Positions 7,895-15,482 of a DNA stretch of 40,736 bases are shown in pieces. A program made the translations under genes and the position numbers. How positions within the stretch are numbered: position 1 is the first letter of the stretch; every line of letters starts with the position of its first letter. Below the pieces are notes generated by a model. It made no database searches and was not told the origin of the DNA. It saw nothing but the letters and a program-made list of their open reading frames with translations. The stretch comes from an uncultured Alphaproteobacteria bacterium (lineage in GTDB: Bacteria > Pseudomonadota > Alphaproteobacteria > Caulobacterales > Parvularculaceae), in contig CALAZI010000129.1 in NCBI GenBank assembly GCA_937895955.1, forward strand, positions 1 through 40,736, in the 5' to 3' direction.

Positions 7895-8040
7895 GACGGC
7901 CGCAGCGGCGATTGCATCTGATGCTGTGGCTCCTTGTCGCGCCGGCCGCGGCCGCGGGCTTGCTGCTGGCGTTGCGGCATGCGCCTGTCGCGCCGGTCGG
8001 CGAAATTCCCGCCGACGCCGTCACGGACGGAGCGCGCTGA
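7891..8040 (+). CDS. 49-residue single-span membrane protein
   Basis: Reads MRRPQRRLHLMLWLLVAPAA and on to the stop at 8038-8040. An Arg-rich start is followed by one hydrophobic span of about 22 residues and a short tail, PVGEIPADAVTDGAR, fitting a single-pass protein with its N-terminus inside. A longer frame opens upstream, but the ATG at 7891 overlaps the previous stop as ATGA, and the stop overlaps the next ATG at 8040, so this start is well supported by spacing. The function is unknown; its size and place suggest a small subunit of the membrane redox complex. Confidence 0.65.
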   Translation: MRRPQRRLHLMLWLLVAPAAAAGLLLALRHAPVAPVGEIPADAVTDGAR

Positions 8041-9104
8041 TGAGCGTTAAATATCAGGGCGTTCAGTGGAACGGAAACAAGGTCGTCTACGATCTCTACA
8101 TGTTTGTCGCGCTCGCGCTCTTCACGGGCGTCTTCATGGCGATCGGCACGACCGTCCATCCGGACGGCCATCAGGCCGATGCGGTCATTCTTCTTATCCG
8201 CGCGCTCGGCTGCGCCGCTTTCCTGATGTTGACGATCGTGCTGACGATCGGGCCGCTCGCGCGGTTGAACCCGCGTTTCCTGCCGTTCCTTTACAATCGC
8301 CGCCATCTCGGCGTCATGACCTTCCTGGTCGCCGCCGCGCATTTCGGCCTGACGGTTATCTGGTATCATTCGAGCGGACCGCTCAATCCGTTTGTCTCCC
8401 TCCTCGTCTCCAATCCGCTTTATGCGTCCGCGCAAGGATTTCCGTTCGAGATTTTCGGCCTCGCGGCGTTCGCGATCCTCTTCGTGATGGCCGCCACAAG
8501 CCATGATTTCTGGTTGAAGACCCTGTCCGCGAGTGTGTGGAAGCTTCTTCACATGCTCGTTTATGTCGCATACGGGCTGCTCGTTCTTCATATCGCCTAT
8601 GGCGCGCTGATGACGGAAAAGTCGCCGGTCTATGTCGCGCTCGTCATCGCGGCGCTGGCGATTGTCGCCGGCCTGCATGTCTTCGTCGGCCTTCGCGAAT
8701 GGTCGCGCGACAGCGGCATGAGGGGGTTGCACGCGCCGGACGGCTGGATCGACGTCTGCGCGCCTGACGACATCCCCGACAAGCGCGCCGTGATCGCGCC
8801 GTTGCCGCGCGGCGATCGCGTCGCCGTCTTTCGCGACGGCGCGAAAATCTACGCGGTTGAAAACGCCTGCCGCCATCAGAACGGCCCGCTCGGCGAAGGC
8901 TGCATCAAGGACGGCGTCATCACCTGTCCCTGGCATGGCTGGCAGTACAGGCCGCAAGACGGCGTTTCGCCGCCGCCTTATGAAGAGCGCATCGCCACTC
9001 ATGACGTGCGCCTTTCCAGTCTCGGGCGCGTCTTCGTGCGGGTGAAAAAGAACGCGCTCGGAAAAGCGGGCGCTTTTATCGATCTTGAAGAGGCGGCGTC
9101 ATGA
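8040..9104 (+). CDS. Ferric-reductase-like membrane domain fused to a Rieske 2Fe-2S domain
   Basis: 354 residues from the ATG at 8040; an upstream extension of this frame to 7926 is an artefact, being antisense-like Arg-rich sequence. The N-terminal 230 residues form a six-helix-type heme membrane domain with paired histidines H89/H101 and H171/H184, spaced 12 and 13 as in ferric reductases, NOX and MsrQ, fitting two b hemes. The C-terminal domain is a Rieske ferredoxin with C277-x-H279 and C296-x2-H299 (NACRHQNGPLGEG, CPWHGWQY). Electrons should pass between a 2Fe-2S cluster and membrane hemes. No flavin/NAD domain is present, so the donor must be another protein or quinone. Coupled to both neighbours by 1- and 4-base overlaps. 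Confidence 0.88.
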   Translation: MSVKYQGVQWNGNKVVYDLYMFVALALFTGVFMAIGTTVHPDGHQADAVILLIRALGCAAFLMLTIVLTIGPLARLNPRFLPFLYNRRHLGVMTFLVAAAHFGLTVIWYHSSGPLNPFVSLLVSNPLYASAQGFPFEIFGLAAFAILFVMAATSHDFWLKTLSASVWKLLHMLVYVAYGLLVLHIAYGALMTEKSPVYVALVIAALAIVAGLHVFVGLREWSRDSGMRGLHAPDGWIDVCAPDDIPDKRAVIAPLPRGDRVAVFRDGAKIYAVENACRHQNGPLGEGCIKDGVITCPWHGWQYRPQDGVSPPPYEERIATHDVRLSSLGRVFVRVKKNALGKAGAFIDLEEAAS

Positions 9105-9892
9105 GCCTTAATCGCGGCGTCATTCCGGCTGAACGCGATGATGAGCTTTTCATCGGCTGGGCGAAGGCGCCGATGGTCGATCGCCGGTTTCTTCTCGGCG
9201 CCGGACCCTTGCTTCTCGGCGCGACGACGGGTCTCGGCTGGCTGCTCGCCAAAAACCTCGGCGATCCGGGCGCCGGAAAATGGGAAACCGGCGCGACGCA
9301 TGTCGTCGAAGGCGCGCTCACGACAAAACCCTATCCAATGATCCGCGTCGCCGATCCGTCGGCGCTCAAAGGCGTGCGCACGGTTCTCGTCGTCGCGCAG
9401 GGAAAATGCACAAGCGGCCTCGATCTTGCGGCGCGCGAAGGGCTCCCGGTGAAGGCGAGCGGCGTTCTGATTGAGCGCAAGGGACGCCGCATGCTTGAAG
9501 TGCCGTTCGCGCTCGACAAATGGCTTGAGCCGGTTTTCATCGACATGCCGGGCGTTGTCGCCAACCCGCCGGAAGAGCGTCTCGGCCGGTTTGCGCTTTC
9601 GGGCATGATCATGGATTCGAAATGCTTCTTCGGCGTCATGCGGCCGGGGCGCGGGAAGACGCATAAGGCGTGCGCGGCGCTGTGCATTCGCGGCGGCGTG
9701 CCGCCCTCCTTCTGGGCGCGCGACGGGCAAGGGCGCGAAAGCGTTCTCCTGATGACGGACGCCGCGGGCGGTCCGATCGGCGAGGATATTCTGCCGCTTG
9801 TCGCCGACCCCGTCGCGGCGGACGGCGAGATCGTGCGCGTCGGCGATCTGTTGCAGTTTCGCGCCGACGCCGGCGCCTATCGCCGCGTGTGA
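9101..9892 (+). CDS. Tat-type membrane-anchored protein with conserved Cys/His block
   Basis: 263 residues, start overlapping the Rieske gene stop (ATGA). R28-R29 in VDRRFLLGAGPLLLGATTGLGW forms a twin-arginine-like signal or anchor, so the rest likely lies in the periplasm. Residues 168-200 hold a dense motif: SGMIMDSKCFFGVM, then H188, C191, C195 and IRGGVPP. C175, H188, C191 and C195 could bind a metal or cofactor, though this is inference. The following ILPLVADPVAADGEIVRVGDLLQF looks like a small beta domain. I recognise no named family. The operon places it as the periplasmic partner of the ferric-reductase/Rieske protein, perhaps the terminal reductase or an electron acceptor. Confidence 0.75.
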   Translation: MSLNRGVIPAERDDELFIGWAKAPMVDRRFLLGAGPLLLGATTGLGWLLAKNLGDPGAGKWETGATHVVEGALTTKPYPMIRVADPSALKGVRTVLVVAQGKCTSGLDLAAREGLPVKASGVLIERKGRRMLEVPFALDKWLEPVFIDMPGVVANPPEERLGRFALSGMIMDSKCFFGVMRPGRGKTHKACAALCIRGGVPPSFWARDGQGRESVLLMTDAAGGPIGEDILPLVADPVAADGEIVRVGDLLQFRADAGAYRRV

Positions 9893-9917
9893 CGCCGCGC
9901 CGGCATATCCGGACAAT

Positions 9918-9932
9918 GCGGAAAATTTCCGC
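9918..9932 (+). terminator. Short perfect palindrome after the redox operon
   Basis: GCGGAAA-A-TTTCCGC lies 26 bases after the stop of the last redox gene. It could fold as a hairpin with a three-base loop and mark the transcript end, but no T-run follows, so termination is only possible. A similar CGGGAA-AA-TTCCCG stands at 9998-10011. Confidence 0.3.
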
Positions 9933-9997
9933 GCCTCGATCCCCCTCGAATCGAGCGCCCATGCGGCTTGTCGCAGATTTGTCCGTATAATCCGCAT

Positions 9998-10173
9998 CGG
10001 GAAAATTCCCGCAAAGAGGGAAAGACGTGTTTTTCCGCTTTTAATCTCGCGCATGGCTTTCCTCCTTCCTCCGGCCCGTACGGCATCGTGTTTCGTCGGC
10101 ATTGTAAGGCCGCCGGCGAGGTGTCGGATAAGTAGGGGGATAACTTTGCAAAGCCGCGCGATTTCAGCGGCTT
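9998..10173 (+). ncRNA. Candidate small RNA with anti-Shine-Dalgarno stretch
   Basis: The gap 9893-10255 holds no convincing gene. A consensus TATAAT (9986-9991) precedes a perfect hairpin CGGGAA-AA-TTCCCG (9998-10011), a pyrimidine stretch CTTTCCTCCTTCCTCC (10057-10072) complementary to ribosome-binding sites, and a 7-bp hairpin AAGCCGC/GCGGCTT (10151-10157, 10167-10173). Alphaproteobacterial small RNAs often carry such CCUCC loops. No good -35 or T-run is seen. On the other strand the same stretch reads GGAGGAAGGAGG before an ATG at 10054, so it could instead be a strong ribosome site for an unrecognised leftward ORF. Confidence 0.25.
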
Positions 10174-10210
10174 ATATGGTTAATGAGTGTCGGCTCCGTG
10201 CGCGGCGGAG

Positions 10211-10240
10211 AAAAAACTCAAGTCGCCTGACGGCGAGTGA
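10211..10240 (-). terminator. Rho-independent terminator of the glmS-galE operon
   Basis: Read leftward, the stretch 16-45 bases after the galE stop gives CTCACTCGCC, loop GTCA, GGCGACTTGAG, then TTTTTT. The inner 5-bp GC stem is perfect and the base of the stem pairs CTCA with TGAG after a mismatch and a bulge. Position and T-run fit an intrinsic terminator closing the four-gene sugar-nucleotide operon. Confidence 0.7.
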
Positions 10241-10255
10241 GAAATTCGCGACGCT

Positions 10256-11293
10256 TCAGTCGCGATAGCCGTTCGGATTGCCGCTTTGCCAGCGCCAGTG
10301 ATCGGCGCACATGTCTTCAAGCGATTTTGTCGCCTTCCAGCCGAGCTCTTTGTTGGCCCGCGTCGGATTGGCGAAGAATTCCGCGATGTCGCCGTCGCGC
10401 CGCGGCGCGATCTCATAGGGAATGTCGCGGTTCGACGCGCGCTTGAAGGCGCTGATCGCTTCGAGCACCGAGAAGCCGCGCCCCGCGCCGAGATTGTAAA
10501 CGACGGCGCCGGGCGATTTCTCGCGCGTCAGATAATCGATCGCGGCGACATGACCGACGGCGAGATCGACGACATGGATATAGTCCCTGACGCCGGTGCC
10601 GTCGCGCGTCGGGTAGTCGTTCCCGAACACTTTCAGTTTCGGCAGGCGGCCGACGGCGACCTGCGCGATGAACGGGAAAAGATTGTTCGGAACGCCGTTC
10701 GGGTCTTCGCCGATCCTGCCCGACGGATGCGCGCCGACCGGATTGAAATAGCGAAGATTGCAAACCTTCCAGCGCGCATCGGCGCGCGCGAGGTCTTTCA
10801 GTATTTCCTCGATGAAAAGCTTCGTGCGCCCGTAAGGGTTGGTCGGTCCCGTCGCGCCGGTTTCGTCGATCGGATTTTTGTTGAGCGCGCCGTAGACGGT
10901 GGCGGAGGACGAAAAAACGATGAGGCGCGCATTCGCCGCTTCAAGCGCGCGGATGAGCGTGAATGTCGCCGGCAGATTGATCGAATAATACATGACCGGT
11001 TCGGCGACCGACTCGCCGACGGCTTTAAGGCCCGCGAGATGAACTGCGCCGTCGGGCTTGAACGCTTTCACGGCGTCGATAATGCGCGTCGCATCGGCGG
11101 GATCGGCGAGATCGGCCTGCAGAAGCTCAACGCCGCCCCCGGCGATTTCCGTGATGCGTTCAAGCGCCTTCGGGCTGGAATTGGCGAAATTGTCGATGAC
11201 GAGCGCCTGATGCCCGGCTTTCAAAAGCTCGACGCAGACATGGCTGCCGATATAGCCGGCGCCGCCGGCGACGATGATGCGTTTGCCCGTCAT
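10256..11293 (-). CDS. galE: UDP-glucose 4-epimerase
   Basis: 345 residues, normal for GalE. The NAD-binding Rossmann motif is G10-GAGYIGSH near the N-terminus; the short-chain dehydrogenase active site is FSSSATVYG (about 127-135) with Y154-GRTK158. The long substrate block RIGEDPNGVPNNLFPFIAQVAVGR and DYPTRDGTGVRDYIHVVDLA are typical. It interconverts UDP-glucose and UDP-galactose in the cytosol, feeding surface polysaccharide synthesis. Its ATG overlaps the manC stop (ATGA, 11290-11293), and an intrinsic terminator follows, making it the last gene of the operon. Confidence 0.96.
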   Translation of the reverse strand: MTGKRIIVAGGAGYIGSHVCVELLKAGHQALVIDNFANSSPKALERITEIAGGGVELLQADLADPADATRIIDAVKAFKPDGAVHLAGLKAVGESVAEPVMYYSINLPATFTLIRALEAANARLIVFSSSATVYGALNKNPIDETGATGPTNPYGRTKLFIEEILKDLARADARWKVCNLRYFNPVGAHPSGRIGEDPNGVPNNLFPFIAQVAVGRLPKLKVFGNDYPTRDGTGVRDYIHVVDLAVGHVAAIDYLTREKSPGAVVYNLGAGRGFSVLEAISAFKRASNRDIPYEIAPRRDGDIAEFFANPTRANKELGWKATKSLEDMCADHWRWQSGNPNGYRD

Positions 11294-12357
11294 AGCAAAT
11301 CCTTGCGTCCGCGCGCTTTCAGCTCATCGATGATTTTCTTGACGTCCTGCGCGCGCGATTTCGGCGCGACAAGGACGGCGTCGCTGGTGGCGACGATCAC
11401 AAGGTCGGACACGCCGACGGCGCCGATGAAAGGCCCGTCCGTGCGGATGACGACGCCGTCGCAATCGATCGCGACGACGCGCGCGTCTTCAGCCCCGCCT
11501 TCAAGCGCGGTCCATGCGCCGATGTCGCTCCATCCGGCGTCGAGAGGGCCGACGACGGCGGCGCGCGACGTCTTTTCCATGACGGCGTAGTCGATCGAAT
11601 CGGCGGGGCATTGGGCGAAGCGCGCGGCGTCGAGTCGGCAAATCGCGCCGTCATTGTCCGCCTCGCGAAACGCTGCGGCCGCTTCGTCGCCGATCGCCGG
11701 CGCGAACGCGGCGAGTTCGCCCGTCATGGAATTCGGCGCGTAAAGAAAAATGCCGGCGTTCCAGAAATGGCGTCCGCTCTTGAGATAAAGTTCGGCTGTT
11801 TGACGATCCGGCTTTTCGCGAAAGGCGGCGACTTCGGCGACGCCTTCGCTAATGGGCGCGCCCGCTTCGATATAGCCGTAGCCGGTGTGCGGTTCGCTTG
11901 GGCGAACGCCGAAGGTGACGATCGCGCCTTTCGCCGCCGGTCCAGCGCCTTGCGCGACGGCGACGCGAAAGGCGATCGCGTCGGCGATGTGGTGGTCGGC
12001 GGGCGCGAGAAGGCATAGCGCGCCCGGGCGCATTTTCGCCGTCCACGCCGCGGCGACCGCGGCGACCGCGGCGGTGTTGCGCGGGCAAGGCTCGATGATG
12101 ATGGCGGCGGGTTTGACGCCGATATCCTCAAGCTGCGCCGCGATGATATCGGCATGCGCCGCGCCGGCGATGACGATCGGCGGCGCGAATTCGACCGCGT
12201 CGTCGCTTGTCATGCGCGTCGCCGTTTCCTGGAACAGCGAGGTTTCGGCGATCAGCGGCAGGAATTGTTTCGGACGCGCCGCGCGCGACATCGGCCAGAG
12301 CCGCGTGCCGGCCCCGCCCGACATGATCACCGGCTGGATAAGCGCGCGCGTCGTCAT
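11290..12357 (-). CDS. manC: Mannose-1-phosphate guanylyltransferase
   Basis: 355 residues. The nucleotidyltransferase signature IMSGGAGTRLWPMSRAARPKQFLPL is near the N-terminus, and the mannose-1-phosphate loop reads AAFREKPDRQTAELY followed by FWNAGIFLY. The length fits the stand-alone pyrophosphorylase form, without the C-terminal isomerase domain of bifunctional AlgA/ManC proteins of about 480 residues. It makes GDP-mannose from GTP and mannose-1-phosphate in the cytosol. The missing isomerase step may be covered by the AGE-family gene directly upstream, with which it overlaps by ATGA (12354-12357). No phosphomannomutase gene is in the window. Confidence 0.93.
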   Translation of the reverse strand: MTTRALIQPVIMSGGAGTRLWPMSRAARPKQFLPLIAETSLFQETATRMTSDDAVEFAPPIVIAGAAHADIIAAQLEDIGVKPAAIIIEPCPRNTAAVAAVAAAWTAKMRPGALCLLAPADHHIADAIAFRVAVAQGAGPAAKGAIVTFGVRPSEPHTGYGYIEAGAPISEGVAEVAAFREKPDRQTAELYLKSGRHFWNAGIFLYAPNSMTGELAAFAPAIGDEAAAAFREADNDGAICRLDAARFAQCPADSIDYAVMEKTSRAAVVGPLDAGWSDIGAWTALEGGAEDARVVAIDCDGVVIRTDGPFIGAVGVSDLVIVATSDAVLVAPKSRAQDVKKIIDELKARGRKDLL

Positions 12358-13559
12358 GGCCGGATCTTATGCCGGCGTTCGACGGCGCAGGAAACAGCCT
12401 CATGAAGATGATAGAGAATTGATGCGGGAACGACTTTCGCAGAGGGGCGTCCCTGGTCGTCATATTCGTCGCACCAAAGCCCCGCCGTTTCCTGATTGAG
12501 ATAGGTCTTGAACATCGCCTCGATGATATCGGCGGCGTCCGCGTCGCGGCCGAGGACGAGCGCGGCTTTCAAGGCTTCGGTTTGCGGCCAGAGGCGCCGC
12601 GCGCCGCGCCGCTGCGGCGCGCCGAGCCGCACCGCATTCGGCAGGAACGGCGCATCGTCCGACGCGGCGAGGGAAAAAGCCGAGCGGCAGAGCAATTCCT
12701 TTTCCGCGCTACGATCCTCGCCCGACAGCGTTTCAAACCGATCAAGCAAAAACGCCCATTCGACCATATGGCCGGGTTCGATGCTTTCCCCCTTCGCGGC
12801 GTCAAGCGACCAGTCGTCGTTGAAAAACTCCCGCAGGACGCCGGCGTTGCGATCGAGGAAGCGCGTGTTGAAAAGCGCCTCGACGGCGTGCGCGCGCTGA
12901 AGATGCGCCGGATCGCCCGTTGCGGCGTAAAGCGCCATCGTCGCCTCGAAAAGATGCATATGCGGGTTTTGCCGACGCGGCGTCGCGCCCTTGTCATTCT
13001 CGCGATAGCCGCCATGCGGCGAGGCGAGTTCGGCGTCGATGAAAGCGAGCGTTCGTTCGGCGATCGCGCGCGCCGCATCGTCTTCGGCGACAATGCGTGA
13101 TGCCGCGGCGAGAATCAGAAACGCCTGATCGTAAAGGTCGCGCGTCGCATCGATGATGCGTCCGTCGTCATCGAGAAGATGCGCGCAGCCGCGCGTCGCG
13201 CCGTCGGGACAGGCCGTGTCAAGGAGACGGCGAAATCCGCGGGCGGCGATCGCGTCGCCTTCCGGCAGCCAGCCGGCGAGCGCGGCGCGGGTGAAGGAAT
13301 GTATCTGGCGCGCCTGAACGCGCGTGCGGCGCGGCGTTCCCGTCACCGGCCGGCCGGAGAAATCAAGCTGTTCGTAGAACCCGCCCGCGGCGTCCGTCGC
13401 GGCGCGCGCCCATGCGGGCAGCGCCGCTTCGCGATACCAGTTCTCAAGCCTGTCGATGGCGGCGCGAAGCCGTGTCATTTCCGCGTCGTTCCGTACTGTT
13501 CGGCGATCCCGATAGGGCGCCCGCCCGCTTCGGTCAAAACCGGGCGGAATCTCCCTCAT
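12354..13559 (-). CDS. AGE family epimerase/isomerase
   Basis: 401 residues from the ATG at 13559, or 374 from the ATG at 13478. The (alpha/alpha)6-barrel family marks are GGFYEQLDFSG, RTRVQARQIHSF, LYDQAFLILAAASRI, PRRQNPHMHLFEATMALY and EPGHMVEWAFLL. Members are N-acylglucosamine 2-epimerases, cellobiose epimerases and mannose or mannose-6-phosphate isomerases. Between glmS and manC, a mannose (phosphate) isomerase feeding GDP-mannose is most likely, but this is inference. The upstream ATG overlaps the glmS stop as ATGA, like every other junction of the operon; however, the first 27 residues it adds (Arg/Pro-rich) do not look like the family. I give the coupled start and flag the shorter one. 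Confidence 0.88.
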   Translation of the reverse strand: MREIPPGFDRSGRAPYRDRRTVRNDAEMTRLRAAIDRLENWYREAALPAWARAATDAAGGFYEQLDFSGRPVTGTPRRTRVQARQIHSFTRAALAGWLPEGDAIAARGFRRLLDTACPDGATRGCAHLLDDDGRIIDATRDLYDQAFLILAAASRIVAEDDAARAIAERTLAFIDAELASPHGGYRENDKGATPRRQNPHMHLFEATMALYAATGDPAHLQRAHAVEALFNTRFLDRNAGVLREFFNDDWSLDAAKGESIEPGHMVEWAFLLDRFETLSGEDRSAEKELLCRSAFSLAASDDAPFLPNAVRLGAPQRRGARRLWPQTEALKAALVLGRDADAADIIEAMFKTYLNQETAGLWCDEYDDQGRPSAKVVPASILYHLHEAVSCAVERRHKIRP

Positions 13560-15382
13560 TCAACGGTGACGGATTTCGCAAGGTTCCGCGGCTGGTCGAC
13601 ATCGGTGCCTTTCGTCGTCGCCGTAAAATAGGCGAGCAATTGAACCGGCGCCGCGTAAACGATCGGTGAAAGAAGCGGGTGACAGGCGGGAACTTCGATT
13701 GAGGCGAAGAGGCCGGGCCCCGCCTGCGCGATCCCTTTCGCATCGGAAATGAGGATGGCCTTTCCCTGACGCGCCATGATTTCCTGCATGTTGGAGATCG
13801 TCTTTTCGAAATGCTTGTCGGCCGGCGCGATGACGATCACCGGCATATGCTCGTCGATAAGGGCGATCGGCCCGTGCTTCAATTCGCCGGCGGCGTAGCC
13901 TTCGGCGTGGATATAGGAAATCTCCTTCAGCTTCAGCGCGCCTTCCATGGCGAGCGGAAAGGACACGCCGCGCCCGACATAAAGCGTGTCGGAGGCTTTG
14001 GCGATTTCCTTCGCGACCTCCTCGATCTTCGCCGCCGCCTTGATCGCCTCGCCGACGAGACGCGGCGTCTGCAGGAGGGCGGTGACGATTTCCTTTTCCT
14101 CCTCGGCGCCGATGACCCCGCGCTGGCGTCCGGCGGCGAGCGCGATCGCGGCGAGCGCGGCGAGCTGGCAGGTGAAGGCTTTTGTCGAGGCGACGCCGAT
14201 TTCAGGGCCGGCGGCCATCGGGAAAATAATGTCCGCCTCGCGCGCGATTGACGATTCCGGCACGTTGACGACGGCGGCGATCTTCTGGCCGTGCGCTTTC
14301 GCATGGCGCAGCGCGGCGAGCGTATCGGCCGTCTCGCCCGATTGCGATACGAACAGCGCGCCGCCTTTTTTTGGATAAGGAACGTCGCGATATCTCAGTT
14401 CCGAGGCGATATCGATTTCAACAGGCAGCGCGGCCCAGGCCTCAAACCAGTATTTTGAGATGAGGCCCGCATAATAGGCGGTGCCGCAAGCCGATATCGT
14501 CAGCCGGTCAAGCTTTGAAAATTCGAAGGCGCCGGCGGGGAGCGAAATCGCGCTTGTCGCGGCGTCGATATAGCGCGAGAGCGTGTGCGCGATGACCTCC
14601 GGCTGTTCGTGAATTTCCTTCGCCATGAAATGGCGGTGGCCGTCCTTGTCGACGACGCTGTCGGCGGCGGATGAAATCGTTTCCGCGCGGGCGACCTTTG
14701 CGCCTTTCTCGTCGTAGACGTCGAAAGATTTTCGCGTCAGAACCGCGAAATCGCCTTCTTCCATATAGGTGACGCGATTGGTGAACGGCGCGAGCGCATA
14801 GGCGTCGGAGCCGAGATACATTTCCCCGTCGCCGCGTCCGATCGCCAATGGCGAGCCGCGCCGCGCGCCGATCAGAAGATCGTCCTCGCCGGTGAAAATG
14901 ATGGCGAAGGCGAAAGCCCCGCGCATCCTGTCTAAAGCTTTCTTGACGGCGTCTTTCGGTTTCAGGTTTTCGTGCGAAAGGTAATAGGTGATGAGCTGCG
15001 CGCAGACTTCCGAATCCGTCTGTGAGGAAAAGACGACGCCCTTCGCTTTCAGCTCCTCGCGCAGTTCCGCGAAATTTTCGATGATGCCGTTATGAACGAG
15101 GGCGAGGCGCTCGGTCGCATGCGGATGGGCGTTGTCGTCCGTCGCCGCGCCATGCGTCGCCCAGCGCGTGTGGCCGATTCCGGTCGGGCCGGAAAGCGGA
15201 TCTGCGGCGAGCCGCGTTGAAAGAACGCCGAGCTTGCCGGAGGCGCGCCGCCGGTCGAGCCGCCCGTTCTTGATGGTCGCGACGCCGGCCGAATCGTAGC
15301 CGCGATATTCAAGCCGTTTCAGCCCCTCGACGATCGCGGGGGCGACATCCGTTTTTCCGAGTATCCCGATGATTCCGCACAT
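13556..15382 (-). CDS. glmS: Glutamine-fructose-6-phosphate aminotransferase
   Basis: 608 residues, the usual GlmS length. It starts MCGIIGILG with Cys2 as the glutaminase nucleophile, followed by LEYRGYDSAGVA and GHTRWATHG. Two SIS sugar-isomerase domains follow, with SQSGETADTLAAL, STKAFTCQLAALA and HAEGYAAGELKHGPIALI; it ends LAKSVTVE. It makes glucosamine-6-phosphate from fructose-6-phosphate and glutamine, the first step towards UDP-GlcNAc for peptidoglycan and LPS. It is the first gene of glmS-AGE-manC-galE; its stop overlaps the AGE ATG. The 100-base leader shows no glmS ribozyme-like features that I can see. glmM and glmU are not in the window. Confidence 0.97.
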   Translation of the reverse strand: MCGIIGILGKTDVAPAIVEGLKRLEYRGYDSAGVATIKNGRLDRRRASGKLGVLSTRLAADPLSGPTGIGHTRWATHGAATDDNAHPHATERLALVHNGIIENFAELREELKAKGVVFSSQTDSEVCAQLITYYLSHENLKPKDAVKKALDRMRGAFAFAIIFTGEDDLLIGARRGSPLAIGRGDGEMYLGSDAYALAPFTNRVTYMEEGDFAVLTRKSFDVYDEKGAKVARAETISSAADSVVDKDGHRHFMAKEIHEQPEVIAHTLSRYIDAATSAISLPAGAFEFSKLDRLTISACGTAYYAGLISKYWFEAWAALPVEIDIASELRYRDVPYPKKGGALFVSQSGETADTLAALRHAKAHGQKIAAVVNVPESSIAREADIIFPMAAGPEIGVASTKAFTCQLAALAAIALAAGRQRGVIGAEEEKEIVTALLQTPRLVGEAIKAAAKIEEVAKEIAKASDTLYVGRGVSFPLAMEGALKLKEISYIHAEGYAAGELKHGPIALIDEHMPVIVIAPADKHFEKTISNMQEIMARQGKAILISDAKGIAQAGPGLFASIEVPACHPLLSPIVYAAPVQLLAYFTATTKGTDVDQPRNLAKSVTVE

Positions 15383-15482
15383 ATTTTCTTTTCGCTGAGC
15401 CGGGCGCGGCCGTCATATCAAGAAGTGTTGCGTAGTGATACGGCGCCTTGATCCAAGCAAGGTTAAGGCCGGATTGGGGAAA

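Noticed and set aside
7059..9002. 647-codon ORF on the minus strand
   Set aside because: Antisense to the GNAT and the redox operon, very Arg-rich, no recognisable domain.
8999..10054. Leftward ORF from ATG 10054 with a very strong ribosome site
   Set aside because: Only the first 50 codons are outside the antisense of the Cys/His protein gene and they match nothing known; kept as an alternative under the small RNA candidate.
10286..11590. 434-codon ORF on the plus strand
   Set aside because: Antisense to galE and manC, no domain.
15383..15482. glmS ribozyme/riboswitch in the glmS leader
   Set aside because: The leader is only about 100 bases and shows no matching fold; this ribozyme is known mainly from Gram-positive bacteria.
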